This document shows positions 1-8,586 of a stretch of 50,696 nucleotides of DNA, piece after piece (position 1 is the first letter of the stretch; every line of letters starts with the position of its first letter). Source of the stretch: Nitrospirota bacterium. Its GTDB lineage: Bacteria > Nitrospirota > Thermodesulfovibrionia > Thermodesulfovibrionales > UBA6898. Location: positions 1 to 50,696 of the forward strand of contig JACRLQ010000045.1 of NCBI GenBank assembly GCA_016215155.1, written 5' to 3'. The position numbers and the translations under genes are program-made. The notes beneath the pieces were generated by a model. That model did no database searches. It was not told the origin of the DNA and was given only the letters and a program-made list of their open reading frames with translations.

Positions 1-25
1 TATATGGAATACTCTTTCTTTCGTC

Positions 26-66
26 ATTCCCGCGCACCGACAGTAGGTGCCTTAAGCAGCGGGAAT
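26..66. repeat. REP-like imperfect palindrome
   Basis: Arms ATTCCCGC (26-33) and GCGGGAAT (59-66) are perfect reverse complements and enclose a second small stem, CACC (35-38) with GGTG (46-49). The type TCATTCCCGC...GCGGGAATCCA is a common dispersed palindrome in many bacterial genomes. A partial echo (TTCGTCATTCC) occurs near 3176-3186 on the other side of the subtilase gene. The small open frame that covers this element is not convincing as a gene. Confidence 0.45.
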
Positions 67-223
67 CCACTGTTTTCATGGCCCAAATACGAAAGACATC
101 TTTCTTATTATATCCATAATCTCGCCGCGTTGTGCTTTTTTATATCCACAGCTACAATATATATAGTTATATGTCTAAAAAATAAGCCTTTCCCGGACAT
201 GGAAAATTAAGGAGAAAGACGGC

Positions 224-3100
224 TTGAGATATAGCATTAAAAAGGTCTCAACGATATCATTGCCCCTGGTTCTGGTCTTCTTCCTTTTCGGCGCCTCGAC
301 CGCACAGCCCGAAAAAAAATCGAATGATAAAATATTGTCCCGCGGCGGGCACCAGTCCCTTTCGGCAAAGACAGGCCGGGGGGAGAACGTGCGCGTAATC
401 GTCAAGGTTACTGCGCCGTTCAAGCCAATGGCTGAAACTGCCTCTCCTCAGTCCAGACAACAGATGGGCCGTATCGCATCAACTCAGGATGCCCTTCTCT
501 CCGAACTCTCCACAAAAAAAATGCCGCGCGCCCATCACAAATACAGATATGTCCCGTATATTTTTATGGAGGTCGATGGCCCGGCGTTAGAGGCGTTGAT
601 CGCATCACCGCTGGTCGAATATATCCATGAAGATACGCCAAAGAAGGCGCACCTGGGCCAGAGCGTTCCCAGAATAGGCGCTCCAACTATGTGGTCATCG
701 GGATATACCGGCTCCGGAAGGGCTGTTGCGATACTTGATACAGGAGTCGATAAAAACCACCCTTTTTTGGCCGGTGCGGTAGTGTCCGAGGCCTGTTTTT
801 CATCAACATCCACGACTTCGACCTGTGCGAATCCCGGCGATCCTTTTTATCCCTGTGAAAGCACTTCTCATCCATGGACTGTCGAATCAATATGCCCGGG
901 CGGGGTAACAAGCTCAACAGCAAATGGCTCTGCGATGCCCTATGGCGGGACCTGTCCTTTAGATCCTGATCATATTCCTCCAATACAGGAGTGCGACCAC
1001 GGGACCCATGTCTCCGGGATCATAGCCGGCAGGCAGAATGTTACCGGGTCCTCCGGTCCGGGAGGCGCTCCCGGCGCCGGCATCATCGCAATACAGGTCT
1101 TCTCGCGGTTCAACCTTGACGCCGATTGCGGCGGAGCAGGCTCTGCTCCATGTGTCATGGCATATGATTCCGATATTATCAAGGGCCTGGACAGGGTCTA
1201 TGAATTAAGCTCGACAATATCAAACATAGCTGCGGTTAATCTTAGCATTGGAGGCGGCCAGTATTTCAGCGCCGCTGAATGTGATACTAACGAAGGGCCG
1301 ACAAAAGCCGCTATCGACAATCTTAAGATGGCCGGCATAGCAACTGTGGCATCCTCAGGCAACGACGGCTATTGTGATTCCATGGAAGCTCCGGCCTGCA
1401 TATCATCTGTCGTCAGTGTAGGCGCAACTACTGACTCTGATACAGTAGCCCCCGATTCCAACAGTGCGTCTTTTTTGAGCCTGCTTGCGCCCGGTTCTTT
1501 AATCACCTCTTCAGTGCCCGGAGGCGGCTATGAGGAGAAAAGCGGGACCTCGATGGCTGCCCCACACGTTTCGGGCGCGTGGGCACTGATAAAACATGCC
1601 AGGCCTTTCGCATCCGTTGACCAGGTCCTGGCATCTCTCACCTCTACCGGACTTCCCGTCACGAATTCAAAGTGCGGACAAGTAACGAAAAAGCGCATCA
1701 TCATAAATCAGGCCTTAAACACCCTTAACTCAGGCGCGCCCCTCGTAAAGACCGAAGCGGCAGACGGCATAGGCAACGACTCCGCCACCCTTCACGGGAC
1801 GGTGAATGCAAACGGAAATAATAACACAACCGTAACGTTCGAGTACGGCACGACTCCGGCATATGGAAACACGGTATCAGCGGCTCCGGGGACGGTCTCC
1901 GGCAATGTCAATACCCCTTTAAGCGCAGCCGTTACCGGTCTGGCACCGAACACCTTTTATCACTTTCGTGTAAAGGCAACCACCCCCGGGATCGGGACCT
2001 CGTATGACAACGAGATGACCTTTTCCACCTCCGGGCCCTGCGGAAGCATCGCTGACGGGAGTTTTGAAGAAAGCCTTTCCCCTTCCCCGGCGTGGGACGA
2101 GCACCTCTCATCCTTGAGCCCATTGTGCGATGTCACGGACTGCGGCACGGACAATGATACCGCAGGCCCGAGGACCGGCAACTGGTGGGCGTGGTTTGGG
2201 GGAACGTCTGCCACTGAGTACGGCTCGCTTATTCAGGACATAATTATTCCGTCAGGCAGCGCCCCGAGACTTGAGTTCCATCTCTGGAACGGCAGGTCCA
2301 GCGGCAACGGCACAGACGTCTTCAGCGTTATGATCGACGACACGGAGATATTCTCAAGTCTTGAAGGTAATCCCTTGTTTACGGGAGGATATACACTTGC
2401 CAGCCTTGACCTGTCTCCCTTTGCGGACGATAATTCCCATACGCTTGTCCTTCAGTCATCCACGAACGCTATCAACTGGACAAACTTTTCCGTTGACGAT
2501 GTCTCGATGTCCTGTGTGACAGGGGCGGTACCAGCGGTCGCCACAGGGCCCGCCGTTTCCGTCCCCGGAACAGGCGCGACGATATACGGCTCCGTGCTTC
2601 CCTATGGGACGGACGCCTACGTGATATTCGATTATGGGACCACGACGCAATACGGGAGTACCGTCACGGCAACGCCGGGAACAGTTGGGGGAAACACACT
2701 CACGGCAGTAAGTGCGGCTCTTACGGGTCTGGACCCGGGGGTCACCTATCACTACAGGATAAGGGGGCAAAATGCAGTCGGCATCGCGTACGGCGTTGAC
2801 GGGACATTCCCTTCGACATGCCCTGCGGCGGAGGCCAAAATCGGGGGCACGAACTATACGGATATCGAGTTAGCGGTAAGCACAGCGATCGACGGCGACG
2901 AAATAAGGATGAACACCGCTCTTTTCAGCGGGCCGGGCTCCACTCCGGTAAATCCGGTCTTCGCGGGCAATGGCACTGTGACACTTAAAGGCGGCTATGA
3001 TTGCGCTTTTTCCCAAAACCCTAATTTTTCCACGATAATCGGCAAGATCACCTTCGGCGGCGGCAAGACCGTCATTATCGAAAATATTGTCATTCAGTAA
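224..3100 (+). CDS. Secreted subtilisin-like serine protease (S8) with C-terminal accessory domains
   Basis: Predicted secreted endopeptidase of family S8. TTG start at 224 is chosen because GGAGA lies 8 bases upstream and a signal peptide follows (about residues 1-27, ending ASTA|QP). Residues ~50-140 look like an inhibitor-I9-type propeptide ending VEYIHED. The catalytic triad is visible: Asp172 in ILDTGVD, His259 in DHGTHVSG, Ser443 in SGTSMAAPHVSG, with the oxyanion Asn in ASSGNDG. After about residue 515 there is a fibronectin-III-like domain, a jelly-roll-like stretch (~615-780), a second FnIII-like domain (~785-870) and a C-terminal module with a GGYDCAF motif of a kind I associate with secreted deltaproteobacterial and Nitrospirota proteins. 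At 958 residues it is far longer than a minimal subtilase (~275-residue catalytic domain). It lies upstream of the T2SS genes, so export by that system is a reasonable inference, not shown. The catalytic assignment is very secure; the accessory domains are by eye. Confidence 0.93.
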   Translation: MRYSIKKVSTISLPLVLVFFLFGASTAQPEKKSNDKILSRGGHQSLSAKTGRGENVRVIVKVTAPFKPMAETASPQSRQQMGRIASTQDALLSELSTKKMPRAHHKYRYVPYIFMEVDGPALEALIASPLVEYIHEDTPKKAHLGQSVPRIGAPTMWSSGYTGSGRAVAILDTGVDKNHPFLAGAVVSEACFSSTSTTSTCANPGDPFYPCESTSHPWTVESICPGGVTSSTANGSAMPYGGTCPLDPDHIPPIQECDHGTHVSGIIAGRQNVTGSSGPGGAPGAGIIAIQVFSRFNLDADCGGAGSAPCVMAYDSDIIKGLDRVYELSSTISNIAAVNLSIGGGQYFSAAECDTNEGPTKAAIDNLKMAGIATVASSGNDGYCDSMEAPACISSVVSVGATTDSDTVAPDSNSASFLSLLAPGSLITSSVPGGGYEEKSGTSMAAPHVSGAWALIKHARPFASVDQVLASLTSTGLPVTNSKCGQVTKKRIIINQALNTLNSGAPLVKTEAADGIGNDSATLHGTVNANGNNNTTVTFEYGTTPAYGNTVSAAPGTVSGNVNTPLSAAVTGLAPNTFYHFRVKATTPGIGTSYDNEMTFSTSGPCGSIADGSFEESLSPSPAWDEHLSSLSPLCDVTDCGTDNDTAGPRTGNWWAWFGGTSATEYGSLIQDIIIPSGSAPRLEFHLWNGRSSGNGTDVFSVMIDDTEIFSSLEGNPLFTGGYTLASLDLSPFADDNSHTLVLQSSTNAINWTNFSVDDVSMSCVTGAVPAVATGPAVSVPGTGATIYGSVLPYGTDAYVIFDYGTTTQYGSTVTATPGTVGGNTLTAVSAALTGLDPGVTYHYRIRGQNAVGIAYGVDGTFPSTCPAAEAKIGGTNYTDIELAVSTAIDGDEIRMNTALFSGPGSTPVNPVFAGNGTVTLKGGYDCAFSQNPNFSTIIGKITFGGGKTVIIENIVIQ

Positions 3101-3121
3101 TTTCTGAAACCCACCCCTGCA

Positions 3122-3137
3122 CCCCTCCCAAGAGGGG
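3122..3137. other. Short hairpin after the subtilase gene
   Basis: CCCCTC and GAGGGG form a 6-bp stem with a 4-base loop, 22 bases after the subtilase stop codon. No T-run follows on the plus strand, so it is not a canonical intrinsic terminator. It may be an mRNA 3' end structure or part of a dispersed repeat. The rest of 3101-3348 holds the promoter and operator described next. Confidence 0.3.
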
Positions 3138-3210
3138 ACTTAACAGGATATTGAAAAAGTGTTTCAGATGGTTTTTCGTCATTCCTATGCCGGCCTGCAA
3201 CCGTTTCCGG

Positions 3211-3240
3211 TTGACAAAAAGCAGACCGCTTGCTTATATT
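3211..3240 (+). promoter_or_regulatory. Sigma-70-type promoter of the TolC-family gene
   Basis: Perfect -35 TTGACA at 3211-3216 and -10 TATATT at 3235-3240, spacer 18 bp. Transcription would start around 3247, inside the palindrome at 3241-3266, and give a leader of about 100 bases before the ATG at 3349. Confidence 0.7.
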
Positions 3241-3266
3241 TTAATGTAAGTGAACGCTAACATTAA
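3241..3266. promoter_or_regulatory. 26-bp palindrome, probable repressor operator
   Basis: Inverted repeat with outer arms TTAATGT and ACATTAA and matching inner positions (AG.G / C.CT). It abuts the -10 box and covers the predicted start point of transcription, the position expected for a repressor site. The pattern resembles operators of TetR-family regulators that control efflux genes, but no TetR gene is in this window, so the regulator is unknown. Confidence 0.6.
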
Positions 3267-3348
3267 TTTTGGGGAACGAAGTGCGCGGAAGGTGCTAATA
3301 TATAGTCAGCATTTTTACGCGTATTATCGACAGATTTCAGGAGGCACT

Positions 3349-4662
3349 ATGAAAATAATATTGGTTTTTGCCGCGCTCTTCACATCCCTCTTTGCCCCGA
3401 GCGTCGGGGCCGAGGAGATAATCAAAACAGGGGAGGTGCTCAATCTCGAAAGGGCGGTCGAAATAGCCCTCAGGAAACACCCTAACATATCGGCTTCGCA
3501 GGGCAGCGTATCCGCATTTTTAAGCAGGGTAAAGCAGGCCGAGGCGGGTTACTATCCCCAGATAGACCTTTCCGCGGGCTACAACAGGATAAAGCCTTCC
3601 GGATCATCGTCAGTATCATTGGACTCCTCGTCCGTCGTTTTAACTGCCGACCGCGGTTCCTTTGATCAGTATATGGCCAGCCTGTCGCTGAAACAGACGA
3701 TATTCGATTTCGGGAAGACGAAAGCGCAGGTGGACATCCAGGGACTGAACCTTGAGGCCTCACAGGAGGACTTAAGCGGCGTGACCGATGTCGTGGTATT
3801 TAATGTCAAACAGTCATATTTCGGCTTACTGAGGGCAAAGAGAAACAGGGAAGTCGCCGAGGAGACGGTAAGACAGTATGTCAAACATCTGGACCAGGCC
3901 AAGGGGTTTTTTGAAGTCGGCACAAAGCCTAAGTTCGACGTGACCAAGGCAGAAGTCGACTTAAGTAACGCAAGGCTCAACTTTATAAAAGCCGAAAACG
4001 CGCTGAGGGTCGCGGTGGTGACCCTTAACAATTCCATGGGACTGCCCGATGCGCCCGCGGGCTACATGGTCGAGGACAACCTGTCCTTTCAGAAATATCC
4101 GATGACCTTCGAAGAGGCGCTCGATAAGGCCTATAAAAACCGTCCCGACCTCAGGGCGCTTGCGGCCAGGAAGGCGGCGGCGGAAAAAACGATACAACTT
4201 CTCACTAAGGGCTATTATCCCTTTGTGACGGGCAGCGCGGCCTATAGCCGCTCAGGAGAAAGCTTCCCCCTTCAATCCGGCTGGAGCGTGGGCGCGACCC
4301 TTTCTTTTCCGATCTTCAGCGGGTTTCTGACTAAAAACCAGATAGAGGAGGCGAGGGCTAACCTCGACATCATAAAATCGAACGAAGAAGCTCTAAGGCA
4401 GAGCGTACTGCTTGAGATCCAGCAGGACTACCTTGCCTTAAATGAAGCTCAAGAGAGGATAGCCGCCGCGGAGCTCGCGGTCAGGCAGGCGACGGAGAAT
4501 TTCGAGATCGCAAACGGAAGATATTCAGCCGGGGTCGGAAATCCCATCGAGGTGACCGACGCGGAGGTATCTTTAGCAAATGCGAAGGCCGCGCATATAC
4601 AGGCCCTTTACGACTACAAAATCTCCAGGGCGGCGATAGAGAAGGCCACGGGATCGAGATAA
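3349..4662 (+). CDS. TolC-family outer-membrane channel protein
   Basis: Outer-membrane efflux protein with two OEP repeats (about residues 30-220 and 240-430 of 437), which in this family form a trimeric beta-barrel plus periplasmic alpha-tunnel serving RND pumps or type I secretion. The ATG at 3349 is preferred over an in-frame upstream start at 3250 because GGAGG lies just ahead and a classical signal peptide begins there (cleavage near SVGA|EE). Upstream in-frame codons overlap the promoter and operator. Typical features include alternating long amphipathic helices and the repeated pattern of Tyr-Tyr-Pro (GYYPQIDLSAGY and GYYPFVTGSAAY). No pump or membrane-fusion protein is adjacent: the next gene is gspC, 61 bases on. 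It is therefore an orphan channel, regulated separately through the palindrome. Confidence 0.9.
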   Translation: MKIILVFAALFTSLFAPSVGAEEIIKTGEVLNLERAVEIALRKHPNISASQGSVSAFLSRVKQAEAGYYPQIDLSAGYNRIKPSGSSSVSLDSSSVVLTADRGSFDQYMASLSLKQTIFDFGKTKAQVDIQGLNLEASQEDLSGVTDVVVFNVKQSYFGLLRAKRNREVAEETVRQYVKHLDQAKGFFEVGTKPKFDVTKAEVDLSNARLNFIKAENALRVAVVTLNNSMGLPDAPAGYMVEDNLSFQKYPMTFEEALDKAYKNRPDLRALAARKAAAEKTIQLLTKGYYPFVTGSAAYSRSGESFPLQSGWSVGATLSFPIFSGFLTKNQIEEARANLDIIKSNEEALRQSVLLEIQQDYLALNEAQERIAAAELAVRQATENFEIANGRYSAGVGNPIEVTDAEVSLANAKAAHIQALYDYKISRAAIEKATGSR

Positions 4663-4686
4663 GCGGCTTTTTATGATATATGCATG

Positions 4687-4715
4687 TTGACAACCGGTCG
4701 AAACTCTGGTAAGTT
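4687..4715 (+). promoter_or_regulatory. Weak candidate promoter for gspC
   Basis: TTGACA at 4687-4692 with a 17-bp spacer to TAAGTT (4710-4715). The -35 is perfect, the -10 poor. The -10 ends 8 bases before the gspC ATG, so the message would be leaderless; there is no clear Shine-Dalgarno ahead of gspC. Confidence 0.35.
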
Positions 4716-4723
4716 CACGTAAA

Positions 4724-5602
4724 ATGAAAATCGAAAGGATAACAGACCTTCTGGCACGGAAGAGGACAATAACCGCCCTGAATATGGCGCTCGTTCTGAT
4801 GTTGACCATCGCTGTTTTTTTCCTTATAAGGGACATCATATCCATCGCCGCGCCGGTCAGGGACAAAACCGGGAAGCCGGTCCAAAAAACCGGCGCCGTC
4901 TCAAGGAAGGTCCTTCAGGACTACGCGCCTGTTGTCGCCAATAACCCGTTCGGGTTTCAGGCCGGGGAACTGAAGCCTATCACGGGCGCATCCGGCCCTG
5001 CAGCGGCCCACGTTGACCTGATATTGATCGGGACCGTTTCAGGCAGAAAGGACTTAAGTTATGCGATCTTTGCCGACAAGACGGGACAGCAGAATGTGTT
5101 CCGGGCCGGCGAACAGGTCTTCGGCCAGGGCAGGCTTTCGAGGGTCGAAAAGACCAGGGTATTCATTACTTCAAACGGTAAAGACACGGAGATCAAACTC
5201 AAGGACATAACTGACATCAGGGAGATAAAGCCCCCTGACGCACAGGCCCCTTCTTCGGCATCCTTTGGCAGGAGAATCGGGGAATCGACCTATCAGATCG
5301 ACCAGCAGAGGGTGCAGCAGGCGATCGAAAAGCCCGATCAGATCCTCACTGACGCGCGTTTTGTGCCGAACATAATCGACGGCAGGCAGCAGGGCTTCGT
5401 GCTCCGGGAAGTAAAGGCCGGCGGCATCTATAGCAGCCTGGGCCTCCAAAACGGGGACGTCCTTCTGAAGGTCAATGACTTCAGCATCACCAACCCCGAG
5501 ACGGCGCTCCAGGCCTTCACGGCGCTGAGGGGCATAGACAGGGCGCAGCTCGACGTCATCAGAAACGGGGCGAAGATGACGATGACCTACCAGATAAGAT
5601 AG
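4724..5602 (+). CDS. gspC: T2SS inner-membrane protein GspC (HR and PDZ domains)
   Basis: GspC links the inner-membrane platform to the secretin and helps select substrates. Residues ~17-38 are a single membrane anchor, followed by a periplasmic homology region (~65-155) that includes NNPFG and ILIGTVSGR, the family's HR signature. The C-terminal ~100 residues form a PDZ domain (VLREVKAGGIYSSLGLQNGD, then LLKVNDFSI). Length 292 is normal for GspC. It is separated from gspD by an oppositely oriented YHS gene, unusual because gspC and gspD are normally adjacent. Confidence 0.93.
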   Translation: MKIERITDLLARKRTITALNMALVLMLTIAVFFLIRDIISIAAPVRDKTGKPVQKTGAVSRKVLQDYAPVVANNPFGFQAGELKPITGASGPAAAHVDLILIGTVSGRKDLSYAIFADKTGQQNVFRAGEQVFGQGRLSRVEKTRVFITSNGKDTEIKLKDITDIREIKPPDAQAPSSASFGRRIGESTYQIDQQRVQQAIEKPDQILTDARFVPNIIDGRQQGFVLREVKAGGIYSSLGLQNGDVLLKVNDFSITNPETALQAFTALRGIDRAQLDVIRNGAKMTMTYQIR

Positions 5603-5661
5603 CGCGAAAAATCAGGACCCCGGCCTCTCCGGAAAAGACCCGGGAGGGGAAAAGATGACGA

Positions 5662-6123
5662 TCACTTTCCCCCGGATAATTTGGACCAGTTCATATCGGC
5701 TTTTTTGATGTTGCCGGGGATGTCCCTGCTCCATTTTTCATACGCTTCCTTGCTGCAATTAAGGTACAGCTTCCCGTCAACGATCGTCCATACCTCAGGG
5801 TCGGTAACCGCCTTCCGCTCCTCCGTCAAGGCCCAGGCACAGTAACCGTCGTATTGAGGGGCGTATTTCTCAGGACTGGCCGAAAACAGCTCCCTGTTTT
5901 CGCCGGACAGGAAATACCAGGTCATGTTATGCCAATCAAAGGAGAATGCCTCGCTGCCTTTTATCGCCTTGCCGTCCTTGAAATACGCGACAGTATCGTA
6001 TCCCTTTATGGCTATAACTCTCACGGGAGAATGCCCGGAGGCCATAACGCCCGCCCCTGCAAACAGCAATGATGCAAAAGACAAACACATCAGGGTCCAC
6101 TCGGTTGATTTCAGTGATATCAT
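5662..6123 (-). CDS. Secreted YHS-domain protein
   Basis: A 153-residue protein with an N-terminal signal peptide or anchor (about residues 8-28) and a YHS domain: KGYDTVAYF, the WYF and YAPQYDGYCAWA segments and the LYLNCS motif are characteristic. Members of this family are small, probably metal-associated periplasmic proteins of unknown reaction; a single Cys in each of GYCAW and YLNCS is kept here. GGAGG lies about 10 bases ahead of the ATG. It lies backwards between gspC and gspD, convergent with gspC (60 bases between stops) and divergent from gspD across 263 bases. It interrupts the T2SS order and is likely a later insertion with its own promoter. Confidence 0.85.
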   Translation of the reverse strand: MISLKSTEWTLMCLSFASLLFAGAGVMASGHSPVRVIAIKGYDTVAYFKDGKAIKGSEAFSFDWHNMTWYFLSGENRELFSASPEKYAPQYDGYCAWALTEERKAVTDPEVWTIVDGKLYLNCSKEAYEKWSRDIPGNIKKADMNWSKLSGGK

Positions 6124-6348
6124 TTACGTCCACCTCCTATATCAATTATTCCTGAAAAAACCGTCATGTCAATGAATTTTCTCGATATTTTCAGCCGACA
6201 GGGGTAGCCGGTCCATAACATGGCTTTCTTTACTTATAGGCAAACGAGAGGCGGTGCAATTCTAAGGATCATCCTGCGGACGGCCGCGGAATGCGCGGCA
6301 GTTATATCGGATACGGGGGCGTAACGGCCCGAGAGAGCCCGAATTATA

Positions 6349-6377
6349 TTGACCTCACCGTCTTTTTTTAATAATAT
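6349..6377 (+). promoter_or_regulatory. Candidate promoter for gspD
   Basis: TTGACC at 6349-6354, 17-bp spacer, TAATAT at 6372-6377. The -10 ends 9 bases before the first ATG of gspD (6387), which would give a nearly leaderless message. A second ATG at 6405 has a weak AGG ahead of it and would have a ~20-base leader. This promoter would drive gspD onward, independently of gspC. The rest of the 6124-6386 gap holds nothing I can name. Confidence 0.5.
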
Positions 6378-6386
6378 ACTAACACT

Positions 6387-8579
6387 ATGAAAAAACAGGT
6401 ACTTATGCAGAAAAATGCCCCGTATCGTTTTTACCTTCTAATTGTTCTGTCTTTATTTTTATTGTCGCTGTCTCCGGGTTTCTCCGTCTCCGACCTTTCA
6501 GCCGAAACAAAAAAATCGAACAACGTCACCTTCAACTTCGTCGATGTGGAACTGCCCGCGGTCACCAAGTTCATAAGCGAGATAACGGGCAAGAATTTCC
6601 TGTTCGACGAGAGGGTCAAGGGCAAGATAACGATCATCGCGCCCACGAAGCTTTCCGCCGACGATGCCTTCAATCTCTTCACCTCGGTGCTGGAGATCAA
6701 AGGGTTCACACTCGTCTCCTCGGGAGTCGACGCGTATAAAATAATCCCGTCGTCCGAGGCAAAACAGCGCGGACTTAAGATTTCCACGGAAGATATGCCG
6801 CTCAATGAAGGCTATATCGCCCGGCTTCTGGCCCTCAAACATATATCCGCCGAGGAATCGCTTAAATTCCTCCAGCCGCTTATCTCGAAAGACGGTCATA
6901 TCTCGGTGTTCGGCCCCGGGAACCTGCTTTTGGCCGTCGACTCCGGGTTAAACGTCGAAAAGATCATGTCCCTGGTGGAACTTATAGATAAGCCCTCCAC
7001 GACGGAAACGCCCGAACTTGTCCTGCTTAAGTACTCAAGTTCCGAAACCGTGGCTAAGATACTAAACGACGGGCTCGGAAGGGCAAGGACGCGCGGCGTG
7101 CCCGGCCAGCAGGCCGGCGGCGATACCGCTACGGCCTTGAGCGACCAGAGGCTCAATGCGGTCATCCTCTTTGGGGACAGGTCTGTCAGGGAGTCCATGA
7201 AGGCCCTTGTCCGCGTGATCGACACCCCTTCGCCTGAGGCCCAGGGCAGGATAAACGTCTATTTCCTAGAAAATGCCGACGCCACGGAGATCTCTAAGGT
7301 CCTTGAGGGGATGATAAAGGGCATGCAGTCTCCAAGGCCTGCCACGCCGGGAGTCCAGCAGCCGCAGGCGTCGCCGTTTGAGTCGGCTGGAGGCATAACG
7401 ATCACCCCTGACAAGGCCACGAACTCGCTGGTGATAGTCGCCTCGCCCGCAGACTATCAGAACCTCTCCCAGATACTAAGGCAGCTGGACAAACGGAGAC
7501 GCCAGGTATTCGTCGAGGCGATGATCGTTGAGGCGACGATCGATAAACTGGTGGATATCGGCGCAAAATGGCGGGCCATAGCAAAACACAAAGGCGACCC
7601 GGTTGTAATCGGCGGGGTCGGACAGATCGATTCAGCCGCCCTACAGTCTGTAGTTACAGGCCTTGCGGGCATGACCATGGGAGGCATGGGAAATTTCATG
7701 AATATCCCTCTTACCTCGATTATAAACGGTGAAGCCAAAGAGTCAAACCTGAACGTGCCGGGGTTCGCCGCGCTTTTCAGCCTGAGCGAGTTCAAGGACT
7801 CCATAAACGTGCTTTCGACCCCCCAGATCCTCACCTCGGACAATAAAGAGGCCGAGATCGTAGTCGGGGAGAACGTCCCTTTTATAGGGAAAAGGGAACG
7901 GGACCTGACGACCTCAAGCACCATCTTAAGTTCGATCGAAAGGAAGGACGTCGGCATCACGCTCAGGCTTACGCCCCAGATCACCGAGGGGAATTACGTC
8001 AAACTGGATATTTTTCAGGAGATCTCCTCTTTAAAGGAAGACTCCGAAAACATACTTACGTCCATCGGACCGAGCACCACAAAGCGCTCTACCAAGACCT
8101 CCGTTGTCGTCAAAGACAACAGCACCGTCGTAATCGGCGGGCTCATGCAGGAAAGGGACGACGTCAACGTCACGAAGGTCCCGGTGCTCGGGGACATACC
8201 TGTACTTGGGTATTTATTCAAACAAAAGAGCGTCGGCAAGAAAAAGACAAACCTGCTTGTATTTCTTACCCCTCATATAATCAGGGAAGAGGCGGTCCTC
8301 ACGGGCATAACCGCCGCCAGACAGAGAGAGTTCGCCGTTGCCCAAAACAGGTATGTCCAGGGTGAACTCATCCTTCGCTTCAGGGCCGGAACTACCGATG
8401 ATACGGCGCGCGGAATTATCACGTCGAGGGGGGCGACCGTCATCCGTCTGACGGACAAGCCGATGACCTACCGTATCAAACTCAGGGAGAGACAGTCGGT
8501 CGAAGAGGCGCTTCCTGAATTCAGCGCGGTCCCCGAGGTCGAGGGCGCCGAACCTGACTACATTACCGTCATGAAATAG
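6387..8579 (+). CDS. gspD: T2SS secretin GspD with a subtilase-propeptide-like C-terminal domain
   Basis: Outer-membrane secretin, the exit channel of the T2SS. A signal peptide (~1-35) is followed by N0 (~45-120, FNFVDVELPAVTKFISEITG), N1, N2 and N3 (to ~390) and the secretin barrel (~440-635, with VGENVPFIGKRER, GITLRLTPQI and the late VPVLGDIPVLGYLFK and LLVFLTPHIIR motifs). After about residue 658, where GspD normally ends or carries a pilotin-binding S domain, there is an ~73-residue module: GELILRFRAGTTDD, then RGATVIRL, then SVEEALPEF and VEGAEPDYITV. This is the pattern of fervidolysin/inhibitor-I9-type subtilase propeptides. The secretin call is certain; the identity of the tail is by eye. 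gspE begins 7 bases after its stop. Start may be 6387 or 6405. Confidence 0.95.
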   Translation: MKKQVLMQKNAPYRFYLLIVLSLFLLSLSPGFSVSDLSAETKKSNNVTFNFVDVELPAVTKFISEITGKNFLFDERVKGKITIIAPTKLSADDAFNLFTSVLEIKGFTLVSSGVDAYKIIPSSEAKQRGLKISTEDMPLNEGYIARLLALKHISAEESLKFLQPLISKDGHISVFGPGNLLLAVDSGLNVEKIMSLVELIDKPSTTETPELVLLKYSSSETVAKILNDGLGRARTRGVPGQQAGGDTATALSDQRLNAVILFGDRSVRESMKALVRVIDTPSPEAQGRINVYFLENADATEISKVLEGMIKGMQSPRPATPGVQQPQASPFESAGGITITPDKATNSLVIVASPADYQNLSQILRQLDKRRRQVFVEAMIVEATIDKLVDIGAKWRAIAKHKGDPVVIGGVGQIDSAALQSVVTGLAGMTMGGMGNFMNIPLTSIINGEAKESNLNVPGFAALFSLSEFKDSINVLSTPQILTSDNKEAEIVVGENVPFIGKRERDLTTSSTILSSIERKDVGITLRLTPQITEGNYVKLDIFQEISSLKEDSENILTSIGPSTTKRSTKTSVVVKDNSTVVIGGLMQERDDVNVTKVPVLGDIPVLGYLFKQKSVGKKKTNLLVFLTPHIIREEAVLTGITAARQREFAVAQNRYVQGELILRFRAGTTDDTARGIITSRGATVIRLTDKPMTYRIKLRERQSVEEALPEFSAVPEVEGAEPDYITVMK

Positions 8580-8586
8580 GCCCCCG

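Noticed and set aside
4-210. 68-codon open frame with a hydrophobic segment before the subtilase gene
   Set aside because: It covers a REP-like palindrome and has no ribosome-binding site or recognisable protein features; its translation is typical of such repeats.
5603-5661. Bidirectional terminator between gspC and the YHS gene
   Set aside because: Only short, imperfect CCGG pairings are present and no T-run follows on either strand.
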